Positions 52,420-63,034 of a stretch of 64,000 nt of DNA are shown piece after piece. This DNA is from Schizochytrium sp. TIO01 (Eukaryota > Sar > Bigyra > Thraustochytrida > Thraustochytriidae): NCBI GenBank assembly GCA_004764695.1, contig SMSO01000032.1, forward strand, positions 5,579,483 through 5,643,482, given 5' to 3'. The notes under the pieces are model-generated. The model worked only from the letters and a program-made list of their open reading frames with translations. It was not told where the DNA came from and searched no databases. Position numbers and translations under genes: made by a program. Positions within the stretch are counted from its first letter, which is position 1. Each line of letters starts with the position of its first letter.

Positions 52420-54453
52420 TTAAGCGCGACGCGTAGAAAAGAAGTAGGAAGCTGGCTTACGTTGAAAGATCTTGTCGCGAGCAAGCCTGATAGCAGCTGT
52501 GAAATCTTCATCGAAAGTGTAGTCAAAGTTCCCTTCATCAGTACGTGCTGAGCACCGCAGAGGTTGCTGGACGAAATGATACAAATCTGCGCTTGACGCA
52601 AGGGTGTTGCCAGTAGCGATATTACTGTAAACTCCACAAGTCACTTCGATAATAATTGTGCCTGGGCGAACAAACATTATATTACCGAATTGACCGCCAT
52701 GGGGCATGAGGATAATATCAGCTTCGTGGAACGCATGAGCTTGCTCCTCAGGTGTCAGTTTCGCAAAGTCTGGCACAGCGGTGATATCAACAAAGGGAAG
52801 TTTTTCCTTAGCCACCTCCAGGAAAGACTCAATATTCTCAAAGTCACGACGTCTCCCCTTTTCACCCTTGGTATGATGAGCATACATGAGCATTCTATAA
52901 CGCTGTTTAGATGTCTCAGAAGCGGGCATCGAAGATCCACTGACCACTGAATGAAGCATTTCAGCAAAGCGTTCATTCTCGGGTTGGGCACGATTCGGGA
53001 GAGGCAAACCGTATGTATCTCGCATACGCTGCTGCACCCATTTGATAAGAGGGGGTTCTGAATGTGGGTTACGACGATTCCATGCATTAGAAAGTACAAT
53101 TGCGTTTGAAAAGCATGACATTACATTTGAGAAGGTCGGTAAAAGATTGCCCATCTCTTTATCATCTTGAGGCTGGACAATGACTCCTAAATGACGCAAG
53201 ACATTACAAAGCCAGATGGACTCCTCACACATTGTTGTCTGGTGAGAAATAATATAGTCAAAATATTTCACACCATGTGTCTCTTGGGCCATCAAGATGG
53301 GAACAATGTTAAAAAAGGTGTCCCAAAGTTGGTGACCTGGATTTCCCTTCACATAGTTAAGAATCAGGACCGGTTTTGTGTAGTAAATTGCAGCGCGTAG
53401 ATCTTCACCAAGGTTACGAGCCCCAGGCGCTTGTCTCTGTCCAAATGCCTCGATCTTTGAGGCATGCTTGTCTGAGCATGTTTGGAAGTCCTTTAGTGAC
53501 TGTGCATTGATTTGGTGCATCCACATCATACCACAGGGGGTTGTGCTCCACTCAGAGTTAATTTGGGGATTTTGACAAGGTACACAACGCTGATCTTTGG
53601 TGTTCGAGGGGTCAAAGTAAACTAGACCCCGTTGCGCACGTTTATTGAGTGAGTCCTGGTTATATGTCACACAAACGTCATGAAAGGAGTAGGCTGAAGG
53701 GTTATCAAACCCCTCAGATTTTTTAAAGCCTGGTTGGCTCATCTCGTTGATAAGTTCTTGCCGACTAAAGCGTGGGTACGCCGGCAGAAATGCCTGGGGA
53801 TCCCATGAGCACAGGGTTTCGTGCTCTGGGCTAAGCAGCATCGCATCATTTTTCATTCCATGCAAATGGTTAGCAACATCCGCTGCAACCGTAGGTGGCA
53901 AGACACTCAGTTTGACATCGAGACTCGGCGCTGGATTAGTTTCATCCAAGAGGCGGGGACCTCGGCCTGTGCAGCCCCCAGGGTTCTGCAGAACCTCTCC
54001 AGAAAGCTTCGTTCTTGTCTTGTCAGACAAGACGTCAATATAACCTTTAGCTACGGCTACAGGATTTGAAGCACCAAGAATCAGAGGGTGATCAAGATAG
54101 TTTTTGAAGATATTACCCACATCAAATCCGCTCAAAGCAGACATCTCCGATAGAGACCGATCGGTTTTTACCATTTTGGATCTGGCATAAGGCTCGAGTG
54201 CGAGGTCAACGTTCTCCAGAGCCAAGCCATCATGACGGAGCTGCTTTGAATATTTGAAGGGATTCACCGCTGTGTAGATGAAAACAAGCACTAGAGCCGC
54301 CGCAATACTAGCTACAACGCGTTTCCTCGAATTGCCCTTGTAGAGTCCTCGGCTCTGGTCAGCATCTGCCTGGTTCAGAGGGTAGTCTCTGCCTGAACCG
54401 CGCGCATTCTGCGAATACCTTGAGCGGCGATTCGTGGGGGGTTTCCCAATCAT
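52420..54453 (-). CDS. GT61-like glycosyltransferase, type II membrane protein
   Basis: A 677-residue protein. A short basic cytosolic tail with many Arg/Ser/Asn (residues 1-45) is followed by one membrane helix at about 46-63 (VVASIAAALVLVFIYTAV), so the catalytic part should lie in the Golgi lumen. The C-terminal third carries the GT61 (DUF563)-type signature near 582: ADIILMPHGGQFGNIMF followed by VRPGTIIIEV, equivalent to the family's HG-A-G-x-x-N with P-G and a hydrophobic strand ending in E. GT61 enzymes add sugars such as xylose or GlcNAc to glycans. The middle is not obviously similar to anything and contains Cys that could form disulphides. An ATG directly upstream of the basic tail is the start. 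Substrate unknown; assignment to GT61 rests on this one motif and the topology. Confidence 0.72.
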   Translation of the reverse strand: MIGKPPTNRRSRYSQNARGSGRDYPLNQADADQSRGLYKGNSRKRVVASIAAALVLVFIYTAVNPFKYSKQLRHDGLALENVDLALEPYARSKMVKTDRSLSEMSALSGFDVGNIFKNYLDHPLILGASNPVAVAKGYIDVLSDKTRTKLSGEVLQNPGGCTGRGPRLLDETNPAPSLDVKLSVLPPTVAADVANHLHGMKNDAMLLSPEHETLCSWDPQAFLPAYPRFSRQELINEMSQPGFKKSEGFDNPSAYSFHDVCVTYNQDSLNKRAQRGLVYFDPSNTKDQRCVPCQNPQINSEWSTTPCGMMWMHQINAQSLKDFQTCSDKHASKIEAFGQRQAPGARNLGEDLRAAIYYTKPVLILNYVKGNPGHQLWDTFFNIVPILMAQETHGVKYFDYIISHQTTMCEESIWLCNVLRHLGVIVQPQDDKEMGNLLPTFSNVMSCFSNAIVLSNAWNRRNPHSEPPLIKWVQQRMRDTYGLPLPNRAQPENERFAEMLHSVVSGSSMPASETSKQRYRMLMYAHHTKGEKGRRRDFENIESFLEVAKEKLPFVDITAVPDFAKLTPEEQAHAFHEADIILMPHGGQFGNIMFVRPGTIIIEVTCGVYSNIATGNTLASSADLYHFVQQPLRCSARTDEGNFDYTFDEDFTAAIRLARDKIFQRKPASYFFSTRRA

Positions 54454-54679
54454 CGCAGGGTCTAGATCAGCGTCGATTGCCGTAGCCGACTCTGATTTAT
54501 GTTGGTTTGCTTGCCTTTCTAGTTTCGTTTTATTTTGGCATCCAAGTCTTTTCCCTGAGTTGATATAGGAAATCAGATTTTAATTATAATTTTTTCTTTC
54601 CAATTTAAAAAAACGACCAAAGGCCTAAACTATTTCACTCAATGACAGTTTGGACCAGTATAGCCCTAGTTCTTTAAAG

Positions 54680-54718
<39 letters not shown>

Positions 54719-55769
54719 TTGATTTTGCTGTTACAATGGCTGCATCCGTCATCATGTGACATTGGATGATCTTTATGCAGCTTCTTTAGCAAAGGCTACA
54801 AAGTCATCTTCTTCATTTGAGGGCTAGCACTACCAGCCTTTCATCAAGCTATCCAACCTGGCAGAAAAATTATATGGAAAAAAGAAAAAAGGAAAAAAAG
54901 AAAAGAGAATTTGAAGAAAAGTTATAGAACCATATTCTTCGCGCTACTTTGTATGATCTGAGGTGGCATAATAGTAGTAGGCGCCCAGCCTTGGAAGCAT
55001 GAAGAGCAATGCAAAAAACAAGTTTGACATGGACATCTTTTATAAAAGTAGACTTAAGTACTCTATCATAAGAAGAACCTATTGAGCTGCTGATCCTCTT
55101 CATTCACATAGATGGGTGTGCAATTAATTTCAAAAGGACTTGCAGGATGGGACAAACGAAAGAGATTATCTGTTAGCCTCCTACCTACCCCGTGCCCGCG
55201 ACTGTTCTCATCACTGTCAAACACACCAGAAACGCAACATTTACGGCACCTTTCCTTCAAATGCTATATGTCCATTGATGATCACTGAGAAAAACGAACG
55301 TAGTGTCATTATGTATCCATTCAACTTTATTTACCGCATGCAATGATTTCAATCGGCACTTATTCTATTGACGTGAAAACCTGCAAAAGAAACTTGCATG
55401 GGGATTCGTCAATAAGGTTGTGATCACCATAGACTATAATGTCCTCTGATTAGATTGGTACGTTTTTAGGGAGATTTTATGCTGACAATTTTGAGATAAG
55501 CAGTTTGTATTAGATTTGAAAATAAATTGTATAGGCAAGTTAATCCTTTACATGAGATCAAGGTTAAGATGGCAATGGCACGCATCAAGCTTTAGTGACG
55601 GCTGGTATCATCCAAGGAATCTAACAGAAAGAGGGTAGTACGTGGTACCTGATAAACATAAAAAGAGAGTTCAAGATAGATGGTTTATAAGATAACAACA
55701 AAGTGTCTACTATGAAGAAGACGCAAAATCGTTGTAGTTGCTGTTTTCGTAGTCTTCGTCAAAAAAAAA
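54454..55769. other. 1.3 kb spacer upstream of the GT61-like gene
   Basis: Holds the GT61-like gene's promoter and eIF5's 3' flank. No coding sequence recognised. Contains an AT-only stretch near 54575-54615 and a GATA/GA tract at 54678-54718. Confidence 0.55.
54678..54718 (+). repeat. (GATA)n(GA)n microsatellite
   Basis: About five GATA units running into nine GA units, 230 bp upstream of the GT61-like start. Confidence 0.9.
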
Positions 55770-57194
55770 TTAGTCCTCCTCGTCAGTGTCGCTCTCGCTA
55801 TCAGTATCGTCAGCATCCATGTTGACAGCACCAAAGACGGAGTTGCCAGCAGGGGCGCCAGTACCAGCGTCAGAACCATCCTCGTCATCAGAGCCGTCCT
55901 CGTCAGAGTCCTCATCAGAGCCCTCCTCAACAGAGTCGAGCCACTGGACAATGGGAGCAGCGTTCTTCTTCACAGCTTCCACGGTGGCGTCATCGACAAC
56001 AACACGGACGTGCTTGGGCACGAGGGTGCCGTTAAACCACTTGCGGATAACGTCCTCCTCAACGACCTCCTCGTCGTAGAGGCTCTTGAGTACGAGCGGC
56101 ACAATCTTGAGAGCGGTGGTGCGCTTGGCATCATCCTCAGCACGTGCAACAGACTCCTCGAGGCAGGAGAGCACCTCAAGCTGGAGGGGCTCGGACTGGG
56201 CCAGGAGAGCGAGTCCATCCATGTACTTGGCAATAGCAGTAGGCGGCTGGTCGGCAACCACAGCGTAAAAGTAGATTGCGATGGCATCGATCTTGCGAAG
56301 TCCGCACTTGCTCTGGTAGTTGAGGACTTGCTTGACGACATCGTCGTTGCTGAGGCTCGGGTTCTCGGCCACCGCAGCACGAAGCTTCTCTACAGAGTCC
56401 TCCAACGCGGCGGCATCCGCAATGGTAAGAACCTCAATCTCAGCCACCACACCGTTGACATCAGCCTCATCCTCAGAATCAGAATCAGATTCAACAGCCT
56501 TAGCCTTGGACTTGGATTTGTCCTTCTTCTCCTTCTTCTCCTTCTTTTCCTTCTTTTCCTTCTTTTCCTTCTTCTCCTTCTTTTCCTTCTTTTCCTTCTT
56601 CTCCTTCTTTTCCTTCTTCTCCTTCTTCTCACTGCGCTTGTCGGAGGAGGCAACAGACTCCTTTTCGGAATCGTCACCAGCCTCGCTTCCGCCCTCTTGC
56701 TTCTTCTTCTTGCGGTCCTTCTTACGGGTGGAAGTGTCAGTAGTAGCAGTGGCATCCTTGAGAATGGCAGTACAGAGCTTGTGGGAGTTGTCGGCCTCAC
56801 TGTCTGCGCCGCAGGCAATGCAGTGCAGCCAGATGGTGGCAGACTTCTTCTTGCCCTTGATGAACTGGTTAGTCTCGGGGTTCTGGCACGAGCCACAAAG
56901 CACGAACTTCTGGATGTACTTGAAAAGCATCTCCTGGAGATCCGCGGTCTCGAAGGCGCCGTTAACGATCGCACGGTCAGCCTTCTCCTCGTAGCGGCTC
57001 ATGGCGCCGAGCTCACAGCCAAAGAACTTGGTCACCTGAGCGGTGGGGCGGTGCAGAGCAGTGGCGATGTCGGAACAGTTCACGATCACGGTCTTGATAC
57101 CGTTGCCGCGGCCCTCGATCTTGCCCACGAGCTTGGGCATCTTGTAGCGGTACGAAGGGTCATCGGACCCGTTAATATTGAGCGTGGTGGACAT
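55770..57194 (-). CDS. EIF5: Translation initiation factor eIF5
   Basis: A 474-residue eIF5, the GTPase-activating protein for eIF2 in start-codon selection. The N-terminal GAP domain is clear: SYRYKMP with the candidate arginine finger R16, EGRGNGIKTVIVN, and KFFGCELG; the zinc ribbon uses C100, C103, C125 and C128. A Lys/Glu linker at about 186-225 (KKE repeats) is much longer and purer than in animal or yeast eIF5. A W2-type HEAT domain at about 240-430 follows, ending in an acidic tail (EEGSDEDSDEDG) of the kind that binds eIF2-beta and eIF1. The ATG at 57194 matches the family start; the nine codons above begin with GTG. Confidence 0.95.
   Translation of the reverse strand: MSTTLNINGSDDPSYRYKMPKLVGKIEGRGNGIKTVIVNCSDIATALHRPTAQVTKFFGCELGAMSRYEEKADRAIVNGAFETADLQEMLFKYIQKFVLCGSCQNPETNQFIKGKKKSATIWLHCIACGADSEADNSHKLCTAILKDATATTDTSTRKKDRKKKKQEGGSEAGDDSEKESVASSDKRSEKKEKKEKKEKKEKKEKKEKKEKKEKKEKKEKKEKKDKSKSKAKAVESDSDSEDEADVNGVVAEIEVLTIADAAALEDSVEKLRAAVAENPSLSNDDVVKQVLNYQSKCGLRKIDAIAIYFYAVVADQPPTAIAKYMDGLALLAQSEPLQLEVLSCLEESVARAEDDAKRTTALKIVPLVLKSLYDEEVVEEDVIRKWFNGTLVPKHVRVVVDDATVEAVKKNAAPIVQWLDSVEEGSDEDSDEDGSDDEDGSDAGTGAPAGNSVFGAVNMDADDTDSESDTDEED
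56521..56635 (-). repeat. In-frame KKE codon repeat in eIF5
   Basis: Repeated AAGGAGAAG/AAGGAAAAG 9-mers encode a pure Lys/Glu stretch between zinc ribbon and W2 domain. The opposite strand gives a Phe/Ser-rich shadow frame. Confidence 0.9.
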
Positions 57195-59383
57195 CTTGGC
57201 GAAGTAGGTTTGCTGTGCCACTAATGTCTTGAATTTATTGAATGTATTGAGTGTTTTGAGTCGAGATAGGTTGAATTGAGCGAGTGAATCCGCTCAAAAA
57301 CTCTCCTCTCGAATGCGAATATGCGAATTGAACCAAGTGGCAACGAGCGAGTGAACGCTTTGAAGTCTGTCTACCTTAACCGCGAGTTTCTCCGGTGTGG
57401 TCTGCGAAGCTGCTTAGAGAACAAAATTTTTGTTGGCTGCAATCACGACCTGCGAAAACAGTCCCCGTCAAGCTGTCGTATCCTCTCCACGTCCCGGGCA
57501 TACACCGTCATGCAGACACGATGGCGGCGTTAAAGAACTTTTTTCACGAACGAGAGGACTACCAGTCCTTTCTCCGCGACAACGGCGAAACGCTTGCTAC
57601 TCCTCACGAGCGACGTAACTGAACCAGACCTAGGTTTCCACGCACGAGATCAGGCTTTGATGCTCTTGGAGAGGCAGCAACCGGCGCTCAGGGAGCGAGA
57701 AAGAGGCGCGAAACAAAGAAGGAAACAAATAAAGAGGCGGAGAAGAAGAAGCAAGCAAACAAATAGACAAACAAATAGACAAATAGATAATCAATAACTA
57801 GATACTACAGTTTATCACTTATAGTCAAGCAATACATCAATCGATCAGTTTAAACCAAGAGAGTGAAACAACAGAGGGATAGTAGTGTGGTAAACCACTA
57901 AAGCCTACTTGCACCGAGGTATTTTCTACTGTGCGACCAGTTTGCTCCATTTGAAGGAAAGTTTATGTCACTTGTGAGGGGAATACTTCACTGTATCTGG
58001 CTCAAGGCCATTCATTCCTGTTGCTCAGTGGAGTAGGAGGGAGTTGCCACTGGACTAAAATATAGAGTTAGGAGGAGGTACAGAGGAATTTGACTTTGAA
58101 TTAGCAGAGTGGGAAACGCAGTGAGATACAGAGGAGTGAAGGGGGGGGAATTGTTGACAAAGCTGTAAGTGGGTACTTTTGAAAATAATCTTCAGTGGGG
58201 ACAAAACTTAAGCACACTGAGAATGAGATGACGCAGTGGAGAACAAAGAGAAGAAGATGAAGAGACTCATTGTAGGTTTAATAGGAGGTGCGCCCACTAG
58301 CTAACTGCTAACACCCACGTTATTACTTGCTTACCAGACGACTCGGAACACTAGGCACGTAGTTCAATCGTAGGCCTAATAACAATATGCTAACTGTGGC
58401 TATCCATCTTTCTATGTGGGTATTTGAGTCTTGGAGTTCTCCTCTTAGGCATATGCCTATTTATAACAGTGAAATCAATTGATTACGCGCATGGACAATT
58501 CAAGTGTGACCAAACTACGGGAAGCCTTAGGCGCGCAAGATGGAGCACCATCACACTCCTGTGTGGTAAGCGCAATTGTATAATCAGTCGAAAAAATATA
58601 GTCAACGTCCTGAGCTTTGCGGCCAGGTAGAATAGTCTGTTGAATTTTTGCCCTGTTCAACCTGGTGTTACTTTAACGGAGTTCGGTAAAATAGTAATAG
58701 GCACCATGGTAAATTTTTCTCAGGAGCAACTCACTCTTACCAATCAGAGGCAATGATAAGTTAAGATCTATACGTAAATAAAACCTCAAGTTAAACAATC
58801 ATTCATTGTGAGGATTTTGAACGATGATGAATGTTATAAAATTTGACTTGCTACAGTTCGTGCCTTGCAAATGTTACAATACAGTGCTATTTGCAATTTC
58901 TTGTGAATTGCTCAGTGCTGGATCTGTTCGCACTGCTCTTAGGTCCCAGAGATCTCTATTCATTGTTAAATATCCTCAGATGAAGATTCCAAGACCCATC
59001 CTACTCGCAGACCTCAATAATAAAAACAATTTCTTCACAACATATTTTGAAGCAACATGTTGAAACACATAGGCTTGCTGGTGAAGCCAGATAATTATGA
59101 TCGTCTAAAAATGCAAAGTACAACAGGTATATGGCACTCCTGTTCGCAAGCTTGTCAATGGAGCAACCGCATGGTAAGGGCATGTACTTGACTTTGTATA
59201 CTAGTGATTACCCAAGATGAGTTGGTAGAAGCTATTAGTGGCTAGGTAGTGTCTACTTAGTACGTAAAGTCAAGAATTCTAACCTGCGCAAAGGTTTAAT
59301 TTAAGAAACGCTGGACCTTGTCAACAGCTCTTGCTTCAAAGATTGTGAGCTGTGCTTGTAACTAAACTCACCCCAGTATTGTA
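57195..59383. other. 2.2 kb divergent intergenic region
   Basis: Lies between the eIF5 start and the MDR dehydrogenase start. A short ATG frame at 57521-57622 (33 residues beginning MAALKNFFHEREDYQ) might be a first exon but cannot be followed further. The rest has purine-rich stretches and no recognised gene. Confidence 0.5.
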
Positions 59384-60523
59384 ATGCGTGGGGTGGTGTT
59401 ACGGCCTGGGCGTGGCGCGGTCTTCGAAACCGATGTGCCAGAGCCCGAACTGACCTGCGATGATCTCGGACACAGCTGGGCTCTCGTTCGTGTGCTTCGA
59501 GCAGGCCTCTGTGGCACAGATATTGAGATGGTTGAGGGCTATAAGGGAGGATTTGAGGGTGTCTTTGGACACGAATTTGTCGGCGAAGTAGTAAAAATCT
59601 CTGGCGAAAACCATGGCAAGATTCACATTGGTCAGCGTGTGGTAGGTGAGATCAACATGCCATGCCACAAATGTGCAGTCTGCGCAAAGGGCATGGATAC
59701 AGTGGCTGCTCGCAACCACTGTCTTGACCGCAAGTGTTTGGGGATCTGGAATCATGGTGGTACATTTGCTGAGTTCCTGACGCTGCCTGTAGCGAACCTC
59801 TTTGCAGTGGATGACTCTATCCCAGATGAGATCGCGTGCTTTGCAGAACCTGTAGCAGCTGCATGCCGCATCACCGAACAATTAGAAAAAGAGTTCTTTG
59901 TGGGAAATCCTTTGCCAAACGCTCCTCCTCAGATTAACGTTGCAGTGATCGGGGATGGGAAGCTTGGACTCCTCATCACTGCAGTTCTCTTGGAGCAGTT
60001 GCCACGCATCGTTTATGACAAAGGCGGGAGGTCCAAAGTGACACTATTTGGACGTCACCAGGATAAGATTGATATTATTGCGTCCCAACCTTGGAAGACT
60101 GAGTTTGAGGCTGTACAAAGCACACCCGAGGCAATTGCGGCGCACGAGTCCTGCTTTGATTTATGCGTGGAGGCGACTTCTGCTCCTGCAGGCTTTGCTG
60201 CAGCTACTCATATAACGCGGCCGCTGGGTACCATTGTATTAAAAACTACGTGTTCGCCTACTAAAACTGATGCAGGCGGTGCAGAAGCAACTCTTGCAAC
60301 GTCGAATCAGGCCCGCACAGCCCTTGTTGTAAAAGAGCAGCGTGTTGTTGGCAGTCGTTGTGGCCCCTTTGAGCCAGCTGTGGCCTTTTTACGCGACAGT
60401 TCCTCAATCAGAGCCGTGCTCTCACAAATGCTGCAACATGTATATCCTTTAGAAGAATTTGCTGCGGCCATGGCAAAGGCTCGTAGTAAAGGTGTACTTA
60501 AAGTTCAACTCCAAGTAGCTTGA
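59384..60523 (+). CDS. Zinc-dependent MDR dehydrogenase (alcohol/threonine dehydrogenase-like)
   Basis: A 379-residue medium-chain dehydrogenase that should oxidise an alcohol with NAD(P)+. Catalytic zinc ligands are present: C43 in GLCGTD, H63 in FGHEFVGE with E64, and E155 in FAEPVAAA. The structural zinc loop has C94, C97, C100 and C113; the last spacing is 12 residues where x7 is usual, so the loop is longer than in most relatives. A Rossmann motif GDGKLG is at 190-195, followed by GGRSKVTLFG, with no clear acidic residue that fixes NAD over NADP. The C-terminal domain ends KGVLKVQLQ, as in the family. Substrate unknown. The start is the first ATG, just downstream of the AT-rich leader. 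Confidence 0.88.
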   Translation: MRGVVLRPGRGAVFETDVPEPELTCDDLGHSWALVRVLRAGLCGTDIEMVEGYKGGFEGVFGHEFVGEVVKISGENHGKIHIGQRVVGEINMPCHKCAVCAKGMDTVAARNHCLDRKCLGIWNHGGTFAEFLTLPVANLFAVDDSIPDEIACFAEPVAAACRITEQLEKEFFVGNPLPNAPPQINVAVIGDGKLGLLITAVLLEQLPRIVYDKGGRSKVTLFGRHQDKIDIIASQPWKTEFEAVQSTPEAIAAHESCFDLCVEATSAPAGFAAATHITRPLGTIVLKTTCSPTKTDAGGAEATLATSNQARTALVVKEQRVVGSRCGPFEPAVAFLRDSSSIRAVLSQMLQHVYPLEEFAAAMAKARSKGVLKVQLQVA

Positions 60524-60961
60524 TGCAGCCCCTGGTCTTATGACAAGTATCAACTAAATATCTTTGATGTTCCTCACTTGTCTGGACCACCATTGTCTCA
60601 AAATCAAGTCAAGGCAGCTTGTTTATACTATCATAAAATAGACTATGAGGTCATATAGAGATAGCCAAGAACTGTGTGGGAACATTTCAAATAACGTTCT
60701 GATGGTTTGAGATTCAGATATACATTTGTACATAATTTTACAGCATAGTTTGTATCGGAACACTCCTTAGAAGTTGAGGGGGTGTCTTTTTAAATGACCT
60801 TTGTTCTTTTTGTTAAGAATATAAGATAAATTATATGCTGCGCTTCATGGTCATTGAGATTCGCAATGAGTAATGCTTCTTGAAATAATGTGGACGCTGC
60901 TTGGAATTGTCTTGATGTTATTACAAATGCCAGTAGAGATTTTCATATTCTACCATACTAA
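60524..60961. other. Spacer downstream of the MDR gene
   Basis: AT-rich 3' flank of the dehydrogenase, up to the stop codon that limits the pseudogene frame. No gene seen. Confidence 0.5.
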
Positions 60962-62190
60962 GCCTGTGCTAAATTTTCCAACTTCGACAAACGAGATACC
61001 ATTATCAGAAATGCCGAAGAAGCCGCAATTGAACGAGACGTTACTGTAGAACAAGTTCTCGAACATGAAGTTCTTCATCACGTGCATGGGGATCTTAAGG
61101 ATTACTGGGATCACTTCACGCCAGACAAGTACACGGACGACCAAATCAGAGACTTCAGGTCATCTATTGTACAGGTTTATGTGTACATGCTCCGTATGTG
61201 CGTCTGCTACGGTGTCTTGAGTACGACGGATCGCACTTGGTTTCTGAAACTGGACAAAGACAACAACTTACATGTTTCGCGGGTATTTAATGCCTCTGCA
61301 AACGGGAAAGATTCTGTCAAGCTTGCATACGCTGCTTTTGTTGTCAACCCGTTGAAAGAAGCAAAGCTTCATTTGACAGAGGAGCAACGAGAAAACATCT
61401 TCAATTCTGTTCCGTTTGATGGCGGTAAGGCGATCAAGGATATGAAGGAATGGGAAGACTCATACAACATACTTACCGGCAAAAGTTCTGGTAGCACTGG
61501 TATATTGAACTCAGTGGTCAAAGCAGCAAGGCACATAACAGGTAGAGGTAATAACAATGCTACCCAGAATATGAATACTACCACTTCCTCGAGCGACGAC
61601 GATGAATCGATGATCAAGAAGTTGAAAGCTCTCCAAGACTCACTGCTGTACACTGTTGCACAGTTCCCATATCGAAGCGGAGTTGAAGGTGTCGTTAAGC
61701 AGTACCCGATGGGTCAGTACCCGACCTCGGCGCATACAGTGGCATTCGGTGTCAATTATGTTGTCAAGGTTATGACTCCCAAGAACGACTCTAGGCAGTA
61801 TCAGATGGATGCGATTGCAAACTTCGAGAATGAAATGGCTGTGTATGAGGAACTGCGACCGCTGATGGGCATTTACCCCCGTTCTACTTGTTCGGTGGAA
61901 GGCACATGTTCAACAATTTACTGATTGCAATCTCGTACCACGGTGATGCACTTTCTCAGTTACCGAAAGCGTCGATCACCAGTGAGATCAAGCACAAGGC
62001 GCGTGTAGCACTGTCAGCTGTGCACGAGTATGGCGTTGCGCACAATGATATTCGGTTGAATAACTTTGTCGTTGACCACATTGAAGCGGTGAGGGTGATT
62101 GACTTCGGCATGGCAACGATTGGAGCAAGTGACAAGATGATTGCAGATGACAATGCTGCTTTTGACAAGCTCTTTGCATTTGTTGAATAA
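60962..62190 (+). pseudogene. Decayed REase-like/kinase gene, Crinkler-effector-like, frameshifted
   Basis: An open frame starts after a stop at 60959 and has no in-frame ATG before the conserved part, so the 5' end is missing or lies in another exon. Its first half (up to about 61400) carries a segment with YVYMLRMCVCYGVLSTTDRTW and a following LHVSRVF; this resembles the nuclease-like region in Crinkler (CRN) effector-type proteins. A kinase-like part follows: a Gly/Val strand near 61740, and, in another frame after about 61870, HND at 62041-62049 and DFG at 62101-62109. The two halves are joined by a one-base frame change between about 61868 and 61882, after which the first frame hits a stop at 61922. 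The kinase region is short, as in this class. Function would be effector or ubiquitous signalling; family assignment is from memory and moderate. Confidence 0.6.
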
Positions 62191-63034
62191 TAATAATAAA
62201 TCCCAAACAAACGAGCAAAGTTTTAGTTTTAGTTGGAGTCAATCTTTTAAATCGGCGGGACGCGGTGGGACCACACATTTCTGGACAGTAGCGATGGTAG
62301 TACGAGCATGCACGAAAACACTGAGCAACATTGCGCATCTCACCACCATAAGGATTTTGACCAAAAGGGAAGAATTTCGTCGCCACATGCAGGCGCAAAG
62401 CATGCTCTCTCATCTCCCTCCTCAAACAATCCGAGTAAAGCTTGACAGGAACTGTTTCAAATTCACGAGGAAAGCGGTTTATCCATGGGTAATATGCCCC
62501 TACTATACGGTTATAATGATATAGCGACACGCGTTGAGGATAAACAGGATTGATGTTTATCAATGCAGCAGTCCACTTGGAGTCTGAATGAATCGAACTT
62601 TCTACGCAAATATGAGCATCACATGCCCAGTTCGTGATAAGTAGCAACAAGTCTAATAACACATGCACAATACTGAATGACCTACGCACGGTACGATCAT
62701 AACCTTTATGCCCCGTAAAGGAAATCGTGAGAAACCGAGGACGTGCGATGCACACGCACTTTTTTAAGATCGCACGCATTGCTTTTGCATCCAAATCATC
62801 GATAGTAAACGAGAGAAAGAGGAACCTTGTGCTATGTGTACACCGTTCTTCTATCCATTGGTCACTGCATTGTTCGATGTTATCATGGAACGTAAACGAA
62901 AAGCCGTTAATAGCTTGCGATCGTGTACAGAATTCAGATTCTTCAAACACCCGTGTTTTCCTACCGTCGGGTTCGCCCGGGAAAGAATAAGGATCGAGTA
63001 GAGGTACGTGCAATGGTAATACAAACAGTAGCAA
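61988..63034 (-). other. Long unidentified minus-strand open frame, doubtful gene
   Basis: A 348-codon frame with no ATG near its upstream end: it opens with TTG, and the first Met is well inside. Its last 200 bases run antisense to the kinase-like pseudogene, where they are unlikely to be real. The part from about 62200 to 62950 has varied, protein-like composition (for example NINPVYPQRVSLYHYNRIVG). A second frame on the same strand at 62851-63159, beginning with a different register, may be the front of the same decayed gene. No family recognised. Confidence 0.25.

Noticed and set aside
56010-57224. 404-codon plus-strand open frame opposite eIF5
   Set aside because: It is antisense to a certain gene, is low in complexity (Leu/Phe-rich opposite the KKE repeat) and has no family match; the open frame is a side effect of eIF5 codon use.
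58424-58630. Short frame with a hydrophobic start, like a secreted peptide
   Set aside because: Its start is TTG, there is no ATG, and the rest is unremarkable.
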